From: Fusibacter ferrireducens | Lineage (GTDB): Bacteria; Bacillota; Clostridia; Peptostreptococcales; Acidaminobacteraceae | NCBI RefSeq assembly: GCF_015352425.1 | Contig: NZ_JADKNH010000008.1 | Span: forward strand, 62,001-126,000 | DNA length: 64,000 nucleotides | Direction of reading: 5' to 3' | Shown here: piece after piece, positions 29,898 through 38,112 of the stretch | How the letters are laid out: the number at the start of each line of letters is the position of its first letter | Numbering within the stretch: the first letter of the stretch is position 1 | Notes under the pieces: generated by a model | The model's database searches: none | Seen by the model: only the letters and a program-made list of their open reading frames with translations | Told to the model about the DNA's origin: nothing | Program-made: the position numbers and the translations under genes

Positions 29898-31061
29898 TTA
29901 CTCATTCAAATATGTTATGGCATACTGTGCATATAGACCAGCTGCTACCTCAAGTGCATCTTCATCGATGTCAAACTTAGGATGATGATGTGGAAAATTT
30001 GGAATTTTATCTGCATTTTTAGTCCCCACAAAGGCAAATGCACCGGGTACTTCTTTTAAATAATAGGAGAAGTCTTCTCCACCAGTGGTTTTTTCATAAG
30101 TCACAAGCGCTTCTCTGCCCATCAATGCTTCCACTGCTTTTTCACCAATTGCCGACATTTCTGGTGTATTGATCGTAGGCACGACCAATTGCTCGTAATC
30201 CAAGACTGCGGTTGCCCTATAAGTCGCTGCGGTGTTGTCGATTACGCGCCTCATCATCCCTTCAAAAGCATCATTGACTTCCATGCTAAAGCAACGTGTT
30301 GTACCTTCCAAATAAGCTTCGCCTGCAAGCACATTAAATCGAGTTCCTGCGTTGAAGATCCCAATTGAAAGTACAGCTGGGTCAAGGGGACTTATTTCTC
30401 TACTGACCAAAGATTGAAGATTCGTCACAATAGCAGAGCCAACCACAACAGCATCCACACCTTGATGTGGCATCGACCCATGACCTCCTTTCCCTGTCAC
30501 ATAGATTTTGAAAATACCTGCAGAAGCCATACGAGGTCCAGCTTCTATTGAAATTTTGCCAACAGGTGCATCATTCCAGAGATGAATTCCAAAGATACCA
30601 TCCACATCTTTGAGTTCGCCTTCTTCGATCAATTTTTTAGCGCCTTTTGCTGTCTCTTCTCCCGGTTGAAAGATCAATTTAACTTGTCCCTTAAACGTAT
30701 CCGACATTTCCTTTAAAATTTTTGCCGCTGTTAAAAGGCCTGCCGCATGTCCATCATGACCACAACCATGCATAAAACCTGCATTTTTTGATTTGTAAGC
30801 CACTTCATTGGTCTCTTGCAAATCCAGTGCATCTATATCTGCTCTAAGTGCAATTGTCTTCCCCTCACCGTTGCCTTTAATAATACCGATAACACCTGTT
30901 CCGGCTACTTTTCTACATTCAATACCAGCTGCTATTAGTTCTTCCATAATACGATCTGAGGTTCTATACTCCTTCATGCTAGGCTCTGGATTCATATGAA
31001 ATTCGCGTCGTATGGCTATAGCATAATCCTTGTATCCTTGTGCTCGTTCTCTAACTGTCAT
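29898..31061 (-). CDS. M20 family amidohydrolase, tandem paralogue
   Basis: A 387-residue M20 hydrolase with the same motifs as its downstream neighbour (RADIDALDL, MHGCGHDGHAAG, QPGEETAKGA, GIHLWND, HHHPKFDI). It should also cleave N-acyl or N-aminoacyl amides in the cytoplasm. Only 13 bp separate it from the next paralogue's start and 5 bp from the N-carbamoyl hydrolase gene upstream, so the three form one operon. Duplicated enzymes of this kind may split the range of substrates between them; this is inferred. Confidence 0.9.
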   Translation of the reverse strand: MTVRERAQGYKDYAIAIRREFHMNPEPSMKEYRTSDRIMEELIAAGIECRKVAGTGVIGIIKGNGEGKTIALRADIDALDLQETNEVAYKSKNAGFMHGCGHDGHAAGLLTAAKILKEMSDTFKGQVKLIFQPGEETAKGAKKLIEEGELKDVDGIFGIHLWNDAPVGKISIEAGPRMASAGIFKIYVTGKGGHGSMPHQGVDAVVVGSAIVTNLQSLVSREISPLDPAVLSIGIFNAGTRFNVLAGEAYLEGTTRCFSMEVNDAFEGMMRRVIDNTAATYRATAVLDYEQLVVPTINTPEMSAIGEKAVEALMGREALVTYEKTTGGEDFSYYLKEVPGAFAFVGTKNADKIPNFPHHHPKFDIDEDALEVAAGLYAQYAITYLNE

Positions 31062-31066
31062 CTCTT

Positions 31067-32299
31067 CTACCTCCCGAGTTCAATTATAGAATGACAGATT
31101 AATTCAATGCCCTTTTGCAAAGCGTCGTAATCTGTCCATTCTTCTTTACAGTGACTTCTACCATCTCTACTGGGTACAAAAATCAACCCAGAGTGTGTAA
31201 GGGAAGCCATAATCATAGCATCGTGTCCAGCACCACTGGTCATCATTTTATACGAAAACTGATTCTGATTAGCCTGCTTTTTAAAAATTTCTACCAGTTC
31301 ATTGGACATGGCAACAGGTTCAACGGAAAGCAGCATTTCTATTTCAAATTGAATACCCTTTAACTTTGCTAAGGCATTCAATTTCTTTTCAATTTTATCA
31401 TATACATCTTGAATGTGTATCGTTTGTCCTGAACGAATGTCCACTGTCAAATTCACTTCTCCAGGCACGATGTTAGCCGCACCAGGTTTAATATTTAAAA
31501 CACCCACCGTGGCCACTGTACCCTCTCCTGCTTGTTGTGCATACTCTGGCAGTTCAGTTATGAGCTCTGCTGCCGCACAAAGTGCATCTATTCTCATCTT
31601 CATTGGCGTGGTCCCAGCGTGATCAGGACGCCCTTTAATAGCGACTTTAAACTCTCTTATGCCGACAACAGATTCTACGATGCCCACATCGATTTTTTCA
31701 TTTTCTAAAACAGGACCTTGTTCAATATGCAGTTCAATAAAGGCTTTTACGTCTTCTGATTTTCTTGCTGCTTTACCAATCTGCTTGGGATCAAATCCAA
31801 ATGCTTCAAAAGCTTCTGCCATGGAAATCCCAGCTTCATCTTTATTTCTGACAAGATCTTCATAACTGACTTGACCCGTCATGGCACGACTGCCAAAAAC
31901 ACCGGCGCCAAATCGGCCGCCCTCTTCTTCAATCATCGCCACGAATTCAATCGGATGTTTCAATTCAATTGACTTTGTCTTCAAAACTCGCATAATTTCA
32001 AGTGCCATAATCACACCTGCCGGCCCATCAAAATTGCCCCCATTGCGTACAGAATCAAAATGAGATCCTATGAGAATCGTCGGGGCTGAAGAATCTGTGC
32101 CTTCCAATCTGCCAATGATACTGCCAGCCGCATCTTCATATACTTCAAGATCAAGTTTTTCGAGCTCAGTCTTCAAGTAAAGTCTTGCGCCACGATCTGC
32201 ATCGGTGAGCGAGAATCGCGTTAATCCCTCGCCATCGGAATCGTTAAATTTTGAGAGCATTTCTATTCCCTGTCTGATTCTATCCAGATTTGTATACAT
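31067..32299 (-). CDS. N-carbamoyl-L-amino-acid hydrolase / allantoate amidohydrolase family
   Basis: A 410-residue M20-type hydrolase of the carbamoyl branch. Diagnostic motifs are GSHFDSVRNGGNFDGPAGV, EEEGGRFG, ELHIEQGPVLE and HDAMIMA. Family members cleave N-carbamoyl-L-amino acids, beta-ureidopropionate or allantoate to the amine, CO2 and ammonia. I start at the ATG at 32299, five bases after GAGGAGG. It is first in an operon with two M20 amidohydrolases. An ATC-hydrolase-like gene lies 7 kb away in the same catabolic region, and in Pseudomonas the ATC hydrolase product N-carbamoyl-L-cysteine is the substrate of exactly this enzyme class. That makes a carbamoyl-cysteine role plausible, but allantoate is an alternative. 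Confidence 0.88.
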   Translation of the reverse strand: MYTNLDRIRQGIEMLSKFNDSDGEGLTRFSLTDADRGARLYLKTELEKLDLEVYEDAAGSIIGRLEGTDSSAPTILIGSHFDSVRNGGNFDGPAGVIMALEIMRVLKTKSIELKHPIEFVAMIEEEGGRFGAGVFGSRAMTGQVSYEDLVRNKDEAGISMAEAFEAFGFDPKQIGKAARKSEDVKAFIELHIEQGPVLENEKIDVGIVESVVGIREFKVAIKGRPDHAGTTPMKMRIDALCAAAELITELPEYAQQAGEGTVATVGVLNIKPGAANIVPGEVNLTVDIRSGQTIHIQDVYDKIEKKLNALAKLKGIQFEIEMLLSVEPVAMSNELVEIFKKQANQNQFSYKMMTSGAGHDAMIMASLTHSGLIFVPSRDGRSHCKEEWTDYDALQKGIELICHSIIELGR

Positions 32300-32455
32300 A
32301 TCAACCTCCTCGTCATTATTATTGCCTGCCATACTTTCTCAAAATTTAAGCCCTATCCCCTAAAATTTAAAAACAGATTAAAATCGACACAAGCCTATCA
32401 GGAAACTCATGCCGATTCTAAATTAAAACCTAATATGGCTAGATTCATTATAACG

Positions 32456-32559
32456 TATACTCAGTCCGCTTCGCTACCTTCGTAACCCTTGCTACACGAT
32501 TCAATTCAATCGCATTGGACCTTATACTCAGTCCGCTTCGCTACCTTCGTAACCCTTGC
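32456..32559. repeat. 37-bp direct repeat pair
   Basis: Two identical 37-bp copies lie at 32456-32492 and 32523-32559, 67 bp apart start to start, separated by 30 unique bases. Each contains the internal near-repeat CTTCGCTAC/CTTCGTAAC. The second copy runs into the left arm of the multi-hairpin structure. On the minus strand the copies read as a tandem non-coding sequence downstream of the transporter gene. They look like members of a genomic intergenic repeat family. Confidence 0.88.
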
Positions 32560-32656
32560 GCAATCCTTTCGGATTGCAGCCAGTTGGTGCTTTCGCGCCC
32601 ACTGGCTTAGGCCATACCTCACACTTAAAAAGTGTGAGGTATGGCCTCAAGGGTTA
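32550..32656. other. Three-hairpin structured element closed by an outer stem
   Basis: Three perfect or near-perfect hairpins follow one another: 32560-32577 (GCAATCC/GGATTGC, loop TTTC), 32578-32607 (AGCCAGT/ACTGGCT with an inner stem and again a TTTC loop), and 32610-32646 (a 17-bp stem with a 3-nt loop). TAACCCTTG (32550-32558) and CAAGGGTTA (32648-32656) can pair to close all three into a junction. The right outer arm includes the stop codon of the transporter gene. No T-tract follows the long hairpin in either direction, so it is more than a simple terminator. Confidence 0.75.
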
Positions 32657-33844
32657 TAATAATTTCACAAAGATTCCTGCTATAATTACTGAGGCGATGG
32701 TAACTGTTGTAAATCCACCTACAAGCATTTTAGGCAACATTTGATCTGTTGCATAATCATGCTCTTCTTCTGTTTTCGTCATCGATTTAATAGCTTCAAT
32801 GGTCAATACATAATCGGCAGGGAAGCCATAAAGTGCTGTCATGGCAACAGAAAAGGCCATTTCTTTTGTATAGCCAAGTAATTTTCCAACAATAATCGAA
32901 AAAATACCCATGCCAATAACACCAAGTACAATAATACCGAATAAAGGTGCTGCAATTTCTTTAAGCATTTCTGGCGTTGCTTGAGCTAATCCTGCAAATA
33001 TAAATGCCATTAAAACTGTCATTAAAAATCCAAATGCATTGGCCTTAACAAGTGCTTTCTCTTCAAGGAAGCCAATTTGTCTACCGATTACACCAAAGAG
33101 TAAACACACCACAAATTGATTTAAGTGAAGGTATGGTGATGCAAGAACAGCAAGCCATGCCACAAATCCTAATTTCAATAAAATCACGTAAGGTGTCAAG
33201 TACTGTTCAGGTACAGGTGGAAAAATTCTAAATTTATTGCCAGATTCTGCTTCATTTTCTTTCGCAAGTTTTTCATGTGGTTTAAATGAAACTTCACCAC
33301 TTCGTACTTGTTCTGCCAATCTTTTAGCTTCCTTTTTTAAAAGAAAAGCGGTTACTGGATAACCGAAAAAGCCTTGCATGATATACATCGCTGTTGCAAG
33401 TACCGCAATTGCAGGCAATCCCAATTCAGTTGCCGCATTTGAAAGTAAAATAGATGCGACTACGCCACCGGTAAGTGGTGGTGTGCCTGCCACAACAGCT
33501 TGCCATCCAAATAGGACTTGCCCTATTGAAAGCGTCATAGCGCAAATACCTGCAATTCCCGCCAGAGCAATTAATACAGTTCGCCATTGTCCCAATAATT
33601 CTTTCACGCTCATCAGCGTCCCCATATGAGTCAGTAATAAATACATGGATAAATATACTATTGGTGTTGCAAATGAACTCTGTGTGACAATGTCAGCTGG
33701 TAAAATGGTCCAGTACCCAATTAAGAAAAGAGTTGCTGAAACAAAAACCGATGGAACAAATGCTTTGGTCTTCGTTGACACGATTTCGCCAATCGTCAAA
33801 ATAGCCAAAACAATGCTAAACGCTAAAACTACATTTAATACCAT
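32654..33844 (-). CDS. Membrane transporter, paralogue of 38113-39441 protein
   Basis: A 396-residue polytopic membrane protein with about eleven hydrophobic segments in two halves around a charged cytoplasmic loop (about 185-230). The conserved cores are the LLTHMGTLM segment, TPPLTGGVVASI near residue 120, and ALYGFPADYVL near the C-terminus. The overall plan resembles ion-coupled carboxylate/amino-acid carriers such as GltS, but I cannot assign the family. It shares these motifs with the protein at 38113-39441. It sits between amidohydrolase genes and a PucR-type regulator, which suggests it carries a substrate or product of the hydrolases. The start ATG at 33844 follows GGGAGG. Confidence 0.75.
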   Translation of the reverse strand: MVLNVVLAFSIVLAILTIGEIVSTKTKAFVPSVFVSATLFLIGYWTILPADIVTQSSFATPIVYLSMYLLLTHMGTLMSVKELLGQWRTVLIALAGIAGICAMTLSIGQVLFGWQAVVAGTPPLTGGVVASILLSNAATELGLPAIAVLATAMYIMQGFFGYPVTAFLLKKEAKRLAEQVRSGEVSFKPHEKLAKENEAESGNKFRIFPPVPEQYLTPYVILLKLGFVAWLAVLASPYLHLNQFVVCLLFGVIGRQIGFLEEKALVKANAFGFLMTVLMAFIFAGLAQATPEMLKEIAAPLFGIIVLGVIGMGIFSIIVGKLLGYTKEMAFSVAMTALYGFPADYVLTIEAIKSMTKTEEEHDYATDQMLPKMLVGGFTTVTIASVIIAGIFVKLL

Positions 33845-33909
33845 TTCTTAGTCCTCCCAAACTTATTTACTGAATAGTTTAACAATTTCGTAACATTTTT
33901 ACCATGTTA

Positions 33910-33944
33910 TTAGCACCAAATAATTCTGTTTTTTTTTGTGCTAA
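33910..33944. promoter_or_regulatory. Inverted repeat in the transporter/PucR divergent promoter region
   Basis: TTAGCAC (33910-33916) and GTGCTAA (33938-33944) form a 7-bp inverted repeat around a T-rich spacer. A TATAAT lies just downstream (33949-33954), on the plus strand. It may be an operator for the PucR-type regulator. Confidence 0.4.
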
Positions 33945-33980
33945 AGGTATATAATATTAAAAAATGTACAAGGAGGTCTC

Positions 33981-35825
33981 GTGCAACGTTCACATATACA
34001 CGTCAAAAAGCTGGAAGCCTTATTGGACGCCAGTAAAATTCTAAACAGCGCCCAAGATACGGATCAAATTTTAAAAACTTTGCTGGAACTTTCCATTGAT
34101 CTCATAGATGGTTGTGATGCGGGATGTATTTTTTTATATAACAAAGTTTCAGAATTGTTAGAGATGTATGCTTTTGTGGGAATGGGAGATGTCGTAAAAG
34201 ATGTCAAGATGAAACCCGGAGAATCTATGACAGGTTTGTGTTTCGTACGTAACGAGCCCATTTTTTTCCCAGATAATGATACAGTAAAAAAAGCGATGAG
34301 TACCATGTCCGAAGACAATACCAAACTTGCAGTCAAGGGGAAAGTTGTCTCCTCGAAAATCAACAGTTCTATTTGTTGCCCGCTTCTGCATCGCAATGAG
34401 ACCTTAGGCGTTTTGGTCGTTGATAATTTTAGCAATCAAGTCCCTCTTGTTGCAAGCGATGTTGAACTGCTTCAAGCGATTTCGGTACAAGCTACTATTG
34501 CTATCATCAACGCACAAAATTTAGAAAAAGAACTTGAAAACAATCGTGTGCTCGAAGAATACAATAAAATTATCGAAAGTCAGCGTGACAGATACAGATA
34601 CAGTACACAGGTCCATAGCAAATTTACAAATATGGTTTTGAAAGGCAGCACTATAGAAGATATTATCCACGAGATTAAACAGCTCACTCAAAAAGATATT
34701 TTACTCTTAGATATTTTCCATAATATTACGCATCATGCACTGGATCAAGATAATTTAAAAATTCTAGAGATCATCAAACCTCTAATTATTCAAAAGTCGC
34801 AAAGAGATTCTAAGATTAGTTTTTATGAAGCGTCCACTGAAAAGCATTATTTTGTCTTCCCTATTATGGTCAATAAAGAAGCTCTAGGTTGGCTCTGCCT
34901 CATCAGTAAAACAGCTCCCCTTTTAGAAAATGAAGTCATCACTGCTGAACGTAGTGTCACGATTTTGGCACTTGAATTTCTAAAGCAAAATGAACTCATG
35001 GATCTCGAACAATCCCTAAAAGGTGATTTTTTGGATGGCCTGATCCGCAATGATAATCTAGCTTATGTCTTAAAATGTTCTGAAAGTTACCATTTTGATC
35101 TCTCTGCATCACATCGTATCCTCTTGATGGATTTTTCATTCGAAAATCAGTCCAAGTTAAACTCGCAAAGTTATGAACGCCGTATAAGGGATTGCATCAA
35201 ATACTATTATTATCATTTTTCCACATTTTTAAAAAACAATTGTCCAGGATCTGTGGCATTGATAAGACATCATCAAATCGTGTGCATCTTAGAAGTCAAC
35301 TTGTCATCAGAATCGCTTCAAGTAGATTCGCTACTGGCCTTTGTTCAAACTGAATATCAAAACAATTATTCAAATGTTTTCAAAAATTTACTCATAAAAA
35401 TTGGCATCAGCAATACTTTCACAGAGATCAGTCAATTTAAAGAAGCTTATGAAAACAGTCGCCACACCGTTCACTTGATTAAAAGCGATCAAGCTTCCGT
35501 CAAATGGCTCTACTTTAAAGATATCCACATTAAGAGATTCTTGCTTGCAAATAAGCCAGAAGATCTGATAAGCTATACTCAAAATTTGTTGAATCCTTTA
35601 TTACATTATAATAACGCTTCGCGTGAAGATTTTTTAAACACTTTGAGCACCTATTTAAAATCCAATTGCAATTGGTCTTATACCAAAGAACAATTGCACA
35701 TTCACGGGAACACACTCACCTATAGACTAAACCGCATCGAAGAAATTTTGAACCTCGATTTAAACAACTACCAAGATCGACTGCGCCTTCAAATTGCATT
35801 TGAGATTCAAGAACTGTTGTTTTAA
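33981..35825 (+). CDS. GAF-domain transcriptional regulator, PucR/CdaR type
   Basis: A 614-residue regulator. The N-terminus (about 10-170) is a GAF sensory domain, followed by a short coiled coil (about 175-200), a middle region with no family I can name, and a C-terminal PucR-type helix-turn-helix (EQLHIHGNTLTYRLNRIEEIL near residues 573-595). PucR/CdaR-like activators often govern purine, ureide or organic-acid catabolism. The start is GTG at 33981 with AGGAGG four bases upstream. It is divergent from the transporter gene and lies next to the N-carbamoyl/amidohydrolase operon, so those are its likely targets. Confidence 0.88.
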   Translation: MQRSHIHVKKLEALLDASKILNSAQDTDQILKTLLELSIDLIDGCDAGCIFLYNKVSELLEMYAFVGMGDVVKDVKMKPGESMTGLCFVRNEPIFFPDNDTVKKAMSTMSEDNTKLAVKGKVVSSKINSSICCPLLHRNETLGVLVVDNFSNQVPLVASDVELLQAISVQATIAIINAQNLEKELENNRVLEEYNKIIESQRDRYRYSTQVHSKFTNMVLKGSTIEDIIHEIKQLTQKDILLLDIFHNITHHALDQDNLKILEIIKPLIIQKSQRDSKISFYEASTEKHYFVFPIMVNKEALGWLCLISKTAPLLENEVITAERSVTILALEFLKQNELMDLEQSLKGDFLDGLIRNDNLAYVLKCSESYHFDLSASHRILLMDFSFENQSKLNSQSYERRIRDCIKYYYYHFSTFLKNNCPGSVALIRHHQIVCILEVNLSSESLQVDSLLAFVQTEYQNNYSNVFKNLLIKIGISNTFTEISQFKEAYENSRHTVHLIKSDQASVKWLYFKDIHIKRFLLANKPEDLISYTQNLLNPLLHYNNASREDFLNTLSTYLKSNCNWSYTKEQLHIHGNTLTYRLNRIEEILNLDLNNYQDRLRLQIAFEIQELLF

Positions 35826-35877
35826 ATATGTCATCTGAAAATACTACCGATTTAAATGCCATTATAAGGAGCTGAAT

Positions 35878-37641
35878 ATGATTAAACTTACGGAAATTAA
35901 GCACGTTGTTCAGAACATATCCGAGGCAATTGCAAGTGTCTTAAATATGGATGTCATCATTTCAGATAACGAATTCAACAAAATTGGAGACACTAAAAAA
36001 CATTTTGATCTAGAAGTACTCTATATCAAGGACACTTATGTCATTGGATCTGTTCTAAAATCTGGAAAACCTGTTATCGTCACCGGTAAAGAGGACAATG
36101 AAAACTGTGTGGTCTGTAAAGAAAAAAATAAATGTAATCTTCAAGCCATGATCTGCGTGCCCATTAAGTACAACAACTTTATACTTGGGGCAATTGGCCT
36201 CATAGCCATTTCTTTGGACTATCGAAAAACACTACTGGACAATCAAGACAACCTCATTGAGTTCTTGAATCGCATGGCGGACCTCATCGTCAGTAAAGTA
36301 TTAGAACAAGAAGCTTCTGACAAATTACAAGTCGCGATCAATCAGATGATGGCCCTTATCGATTCCGTGGATGAAGGCATCATTGCTGTGGACGAATACG
36401 GCACAATCATCTATAAAAATTCTGTCATTAATGATATGTTTCTCTTTAATGAAGCTCAAATTGAAAAGCAGAAAATTTTCGAATTATTGCCTAAACCCTA
36501 TATTGAAAAACTCGTACACCAGAAAGAAACCTTTAATAACATTGAACTCTCCATCGCACAAAACCAGCACGAATACCATACTTTGGTCTCTGGCAAGCCT
36601 GTACTTCTCGGCACCAAAAGTGCAGGTTCTATATTGATCTTTAAAAAAATGGAGGACATCTATAATGTGGTCAACACGATTTCGCTTAACAATCAGTCCA
36701 CATTATTCGAGGACATTATCGGAGAAGGTCCAGAGATTAAACTCGTTAAAGATAGAGCTAAACTCGTGGCCAACAGCAACTCCACTGTCCTCATCTTAGG
36801 AGAAAGCGGCACAGGTAAAGAATTGTTCGCAAGGGCAATCCACTACAGCAGTGACAGACATGAAAAGCCCTTTATCGCCTTTAACTGTGCGGCAATTCCT
36901 GAGAGCCTGCTTGAAAGTGAATTGTTTGGCTATGAAGCAGGCTCCTTTACAGGTGCCACTAAAGGCGGCAAACTAGGCAAATTTCAATTGGCTCAAGGTG
37001 GCACCATATTTCTAGATGAAATCGGAGATGTCCCCATCCATTTACAGACTAAACTGCTCAGGGTACTACAAGAGAAAAGTTTGGAAAAATTGGGCGGTCA
37101 CAAAAGTGTTGAGCTCGATATCAGAGTGATCGCCGCCACCAACAAATATCTAGAGCAAATGGTCATCGATGGCTCTTTTCGGGAAGACTTGTTCTACAGA
37201 CTCAGTGTGATCCCAATCAACATTCCCCCGCTTAGAGAACGCAAAGGTGATATTAAAATATTACTCAATTACTTTTTAAAACATTACAATCAGAAATTGC
37301 GTAAAAATATTAAGGGTTTTCATCAAAGTGCTGAGGAGATCTTATTGCACAATAGCTGGAAGGGCAATGTAAGGGAGCTTGAAAATGTCATCGAATACGC
37401 TGTTAACATGGAGACGAGTCCCTATATTACCCTCAATAGCATTCCACAACGTATCCGAGTAAGTCAAGTGGAGGAGCAACCTCATATGAAACTTATTCCC
37501 CTTGAAGAAATGGAAAGAAATTTGATTTATGAAGCTCTGGAAGTTTACGGACATGGCGTTCAAGATAAAACCAAAGTAGCGCAAGTTCTCGGGATAGGTA
37601 TTGCAACACTTTACAGAAAAATCAAAAAGTACGATTTATAA
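35878..37641 (+). CDS. Sigma-54-dependent activator with GAF-like and PAS domains
   Basis: A 587-residue enhancer-binding protein. The N-terminal sensor (about 1-140) carries a Cys cluster, [10 protein letters not shown] near residue 80, which could bind metal or sense redox. A PAS domain (about 155-260) follows. The AAA+ core from about 280 has Walker A GESGTGKE, the sigma-54 contact loop as GSFTGA instead of GAFTGA, and Walker [13 protein letters not shown] Fis-type helix-turn-helix ends the protein ([21 protein letters not shown]). Three palindromes and a -24/-12 promoter directly downstream are its obvious targets, driving the transporter - ATC hydrolase - PLP enzyme genes. Confidence 0.93.
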   Translation: MIKLTEIKHVVQNISEAIASVLNMDVIISDNEFNKIGDTKKHFDLEVLYIKDTYVIGSVLKSGKPVIVTGKEDNENCVVCKEKNKCNLQAMICVPIKYNNFILGAIGLIAISLDYRKTLLDNQDNLIEFLNRMADLIVSKVLEQEASDKLQVAINQMMALIDSVDEGIIAVDEYGTIIYKNSVINDMFLFNEAQIEKQKIFELLPKPYIEKLVHQKETFNNIELSIAQNQHEYHTLVSGKPVLLGTKSAGSILIFKKMEDIYNVVNTISLNNQSTLFEDIIGEGPEIKLVKDRAKLVANSNSTVLILGESGTGKELFARAIHYSSDRHEKPFIAFNCAAIPESLLESELFGYEAGSFTGATKGGKLGKFQLAQGGTIFLDEIGDVPIHLQTKLLRVLQEKSLEKLGGHKSVELDIRVIAATNKYLEQMVIDGSFREDLFYRLSVIPINIPPLRERKGDIKILLNYFLKHYNQKLRKNIKGFHQSAEEILLHNSWKGNVRELENVIEYAVNMETSPYITLNSIPQRIRVSQVEEQPHMKLIPLEEMERNLIYEALEVYGHGVQDKTKVAQVLGIGIATLYRKIKKYDL

Positions 37642-37657
37642 AATGCTTAACTCCAAT

Positions 37658-37694
37658 GACCTTTATCTCAAGCGCCTGAGATAGAGGTCTTTTT
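37658..37694 (+). terminator. Terminator of the sigma-54 activator gene
   Basis: GACCTTTATCTCA pairs with TGAGATAGAGGTC (one mismatch) and is followed by five Ts. The T-run abuts the dispersed repeat. Confidence 0.85.
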
Positions 37695-37799
37695 AAAACA
37701 ACAAGATTTGAGCCGAAAGCTGCGAAGAGGAATGTTCAACCTCAAACAGCGTCAGCGAAAATCGTTTTGGGACATCGAATGATGGCTCAAAGGTTGTTT
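37694..37799 (+). repeat. Dispersed 106-bp repeat, copy 2
   Basis: The plus strand here matches the minus strand of 19528-19634: the first 31 bases are identical, about 75 bases are nearly so, and the far end diverges until the terminal GTTGTTT. It begins in the T-tract of a terminator in the same orientation relative to the upstream gene as copy 1. It is non-coding and could be a miniature mobile element that targets terminators, or a conserved small RNA. Confidence 0.85.
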
Positions 37800-37814
37800 G
37801 CCTATAAAACATTA

Positions 37815-37927
37815 TTATCATAATGATAAACGCCGAAACAATTGAAATAGAGTGCTCTTCTAAATTTAAACGATCTTAATTATCATTTTGATAAGGATTT
37901 CAGAAAAAATAATTATCAAAATGATAA
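37815..37927 (+). promoter_or_regulatory. Three palindromic enhancer sites for the sigma-54 activator
   Basis: The 15-bp palindrome TTATCA-N3-TGATAA occurs three times, at 37815-37829, 37880-37894 and 37913-37927, with spacers TAA, TTT and AAA. They lie about 95-210 bp upstream of a -24/-12 promoter and just downstream of the activator gene. This is the standard position for sigma-54 enhancer sites. All 12 half-site bases are identical in each copy. Confidence 0.88.
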
Positions 37928-38021
37928 TTTGAATGCTCTTGATCACAGCCTCAAACGACGCTTTTCATAGATAAATATTCAATTTTCAGTGTATTCAAAC
38001 TTTTTGTGCTCTGAATTTTTT

Positions 38022-38037
38022 TTGGCATCTATCTTGC
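38022..38037 (+). promoter_or_regulatory. Sigma-54 (-24/-12) promoter
   Basis: TTGGCA at 38022-38027 and TTGC at 38034-38037 place the invariant GG and GC ten bases apart, matching the sigma-54 consensus. The transporter gene starts about 75 bp downstream. Confidence 0.9.
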
Positions 38038-38112
38038 TTTTATATATTCATGTGATCACATTTAAAAACTTGGGGACAATATTCACTATTTATTATGAGA
38101 AGGGGGTACACC

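Noticed and set aside
32456-32559. CRISPR array
   Set aside because: Only two 37-bp repeats with a 30-bp spacer, no cas gene in the window, and the repeat merges into a hairpin structure; a two-unit chance or repeat-family explanation is better.
37694-37799. Group IIC intron remnant, because it follows a terminator
   Set aside because: No domain V-like hairpin and no reverse-transcriptase sequence could be seen in 106 bp; the position alone is not enough.
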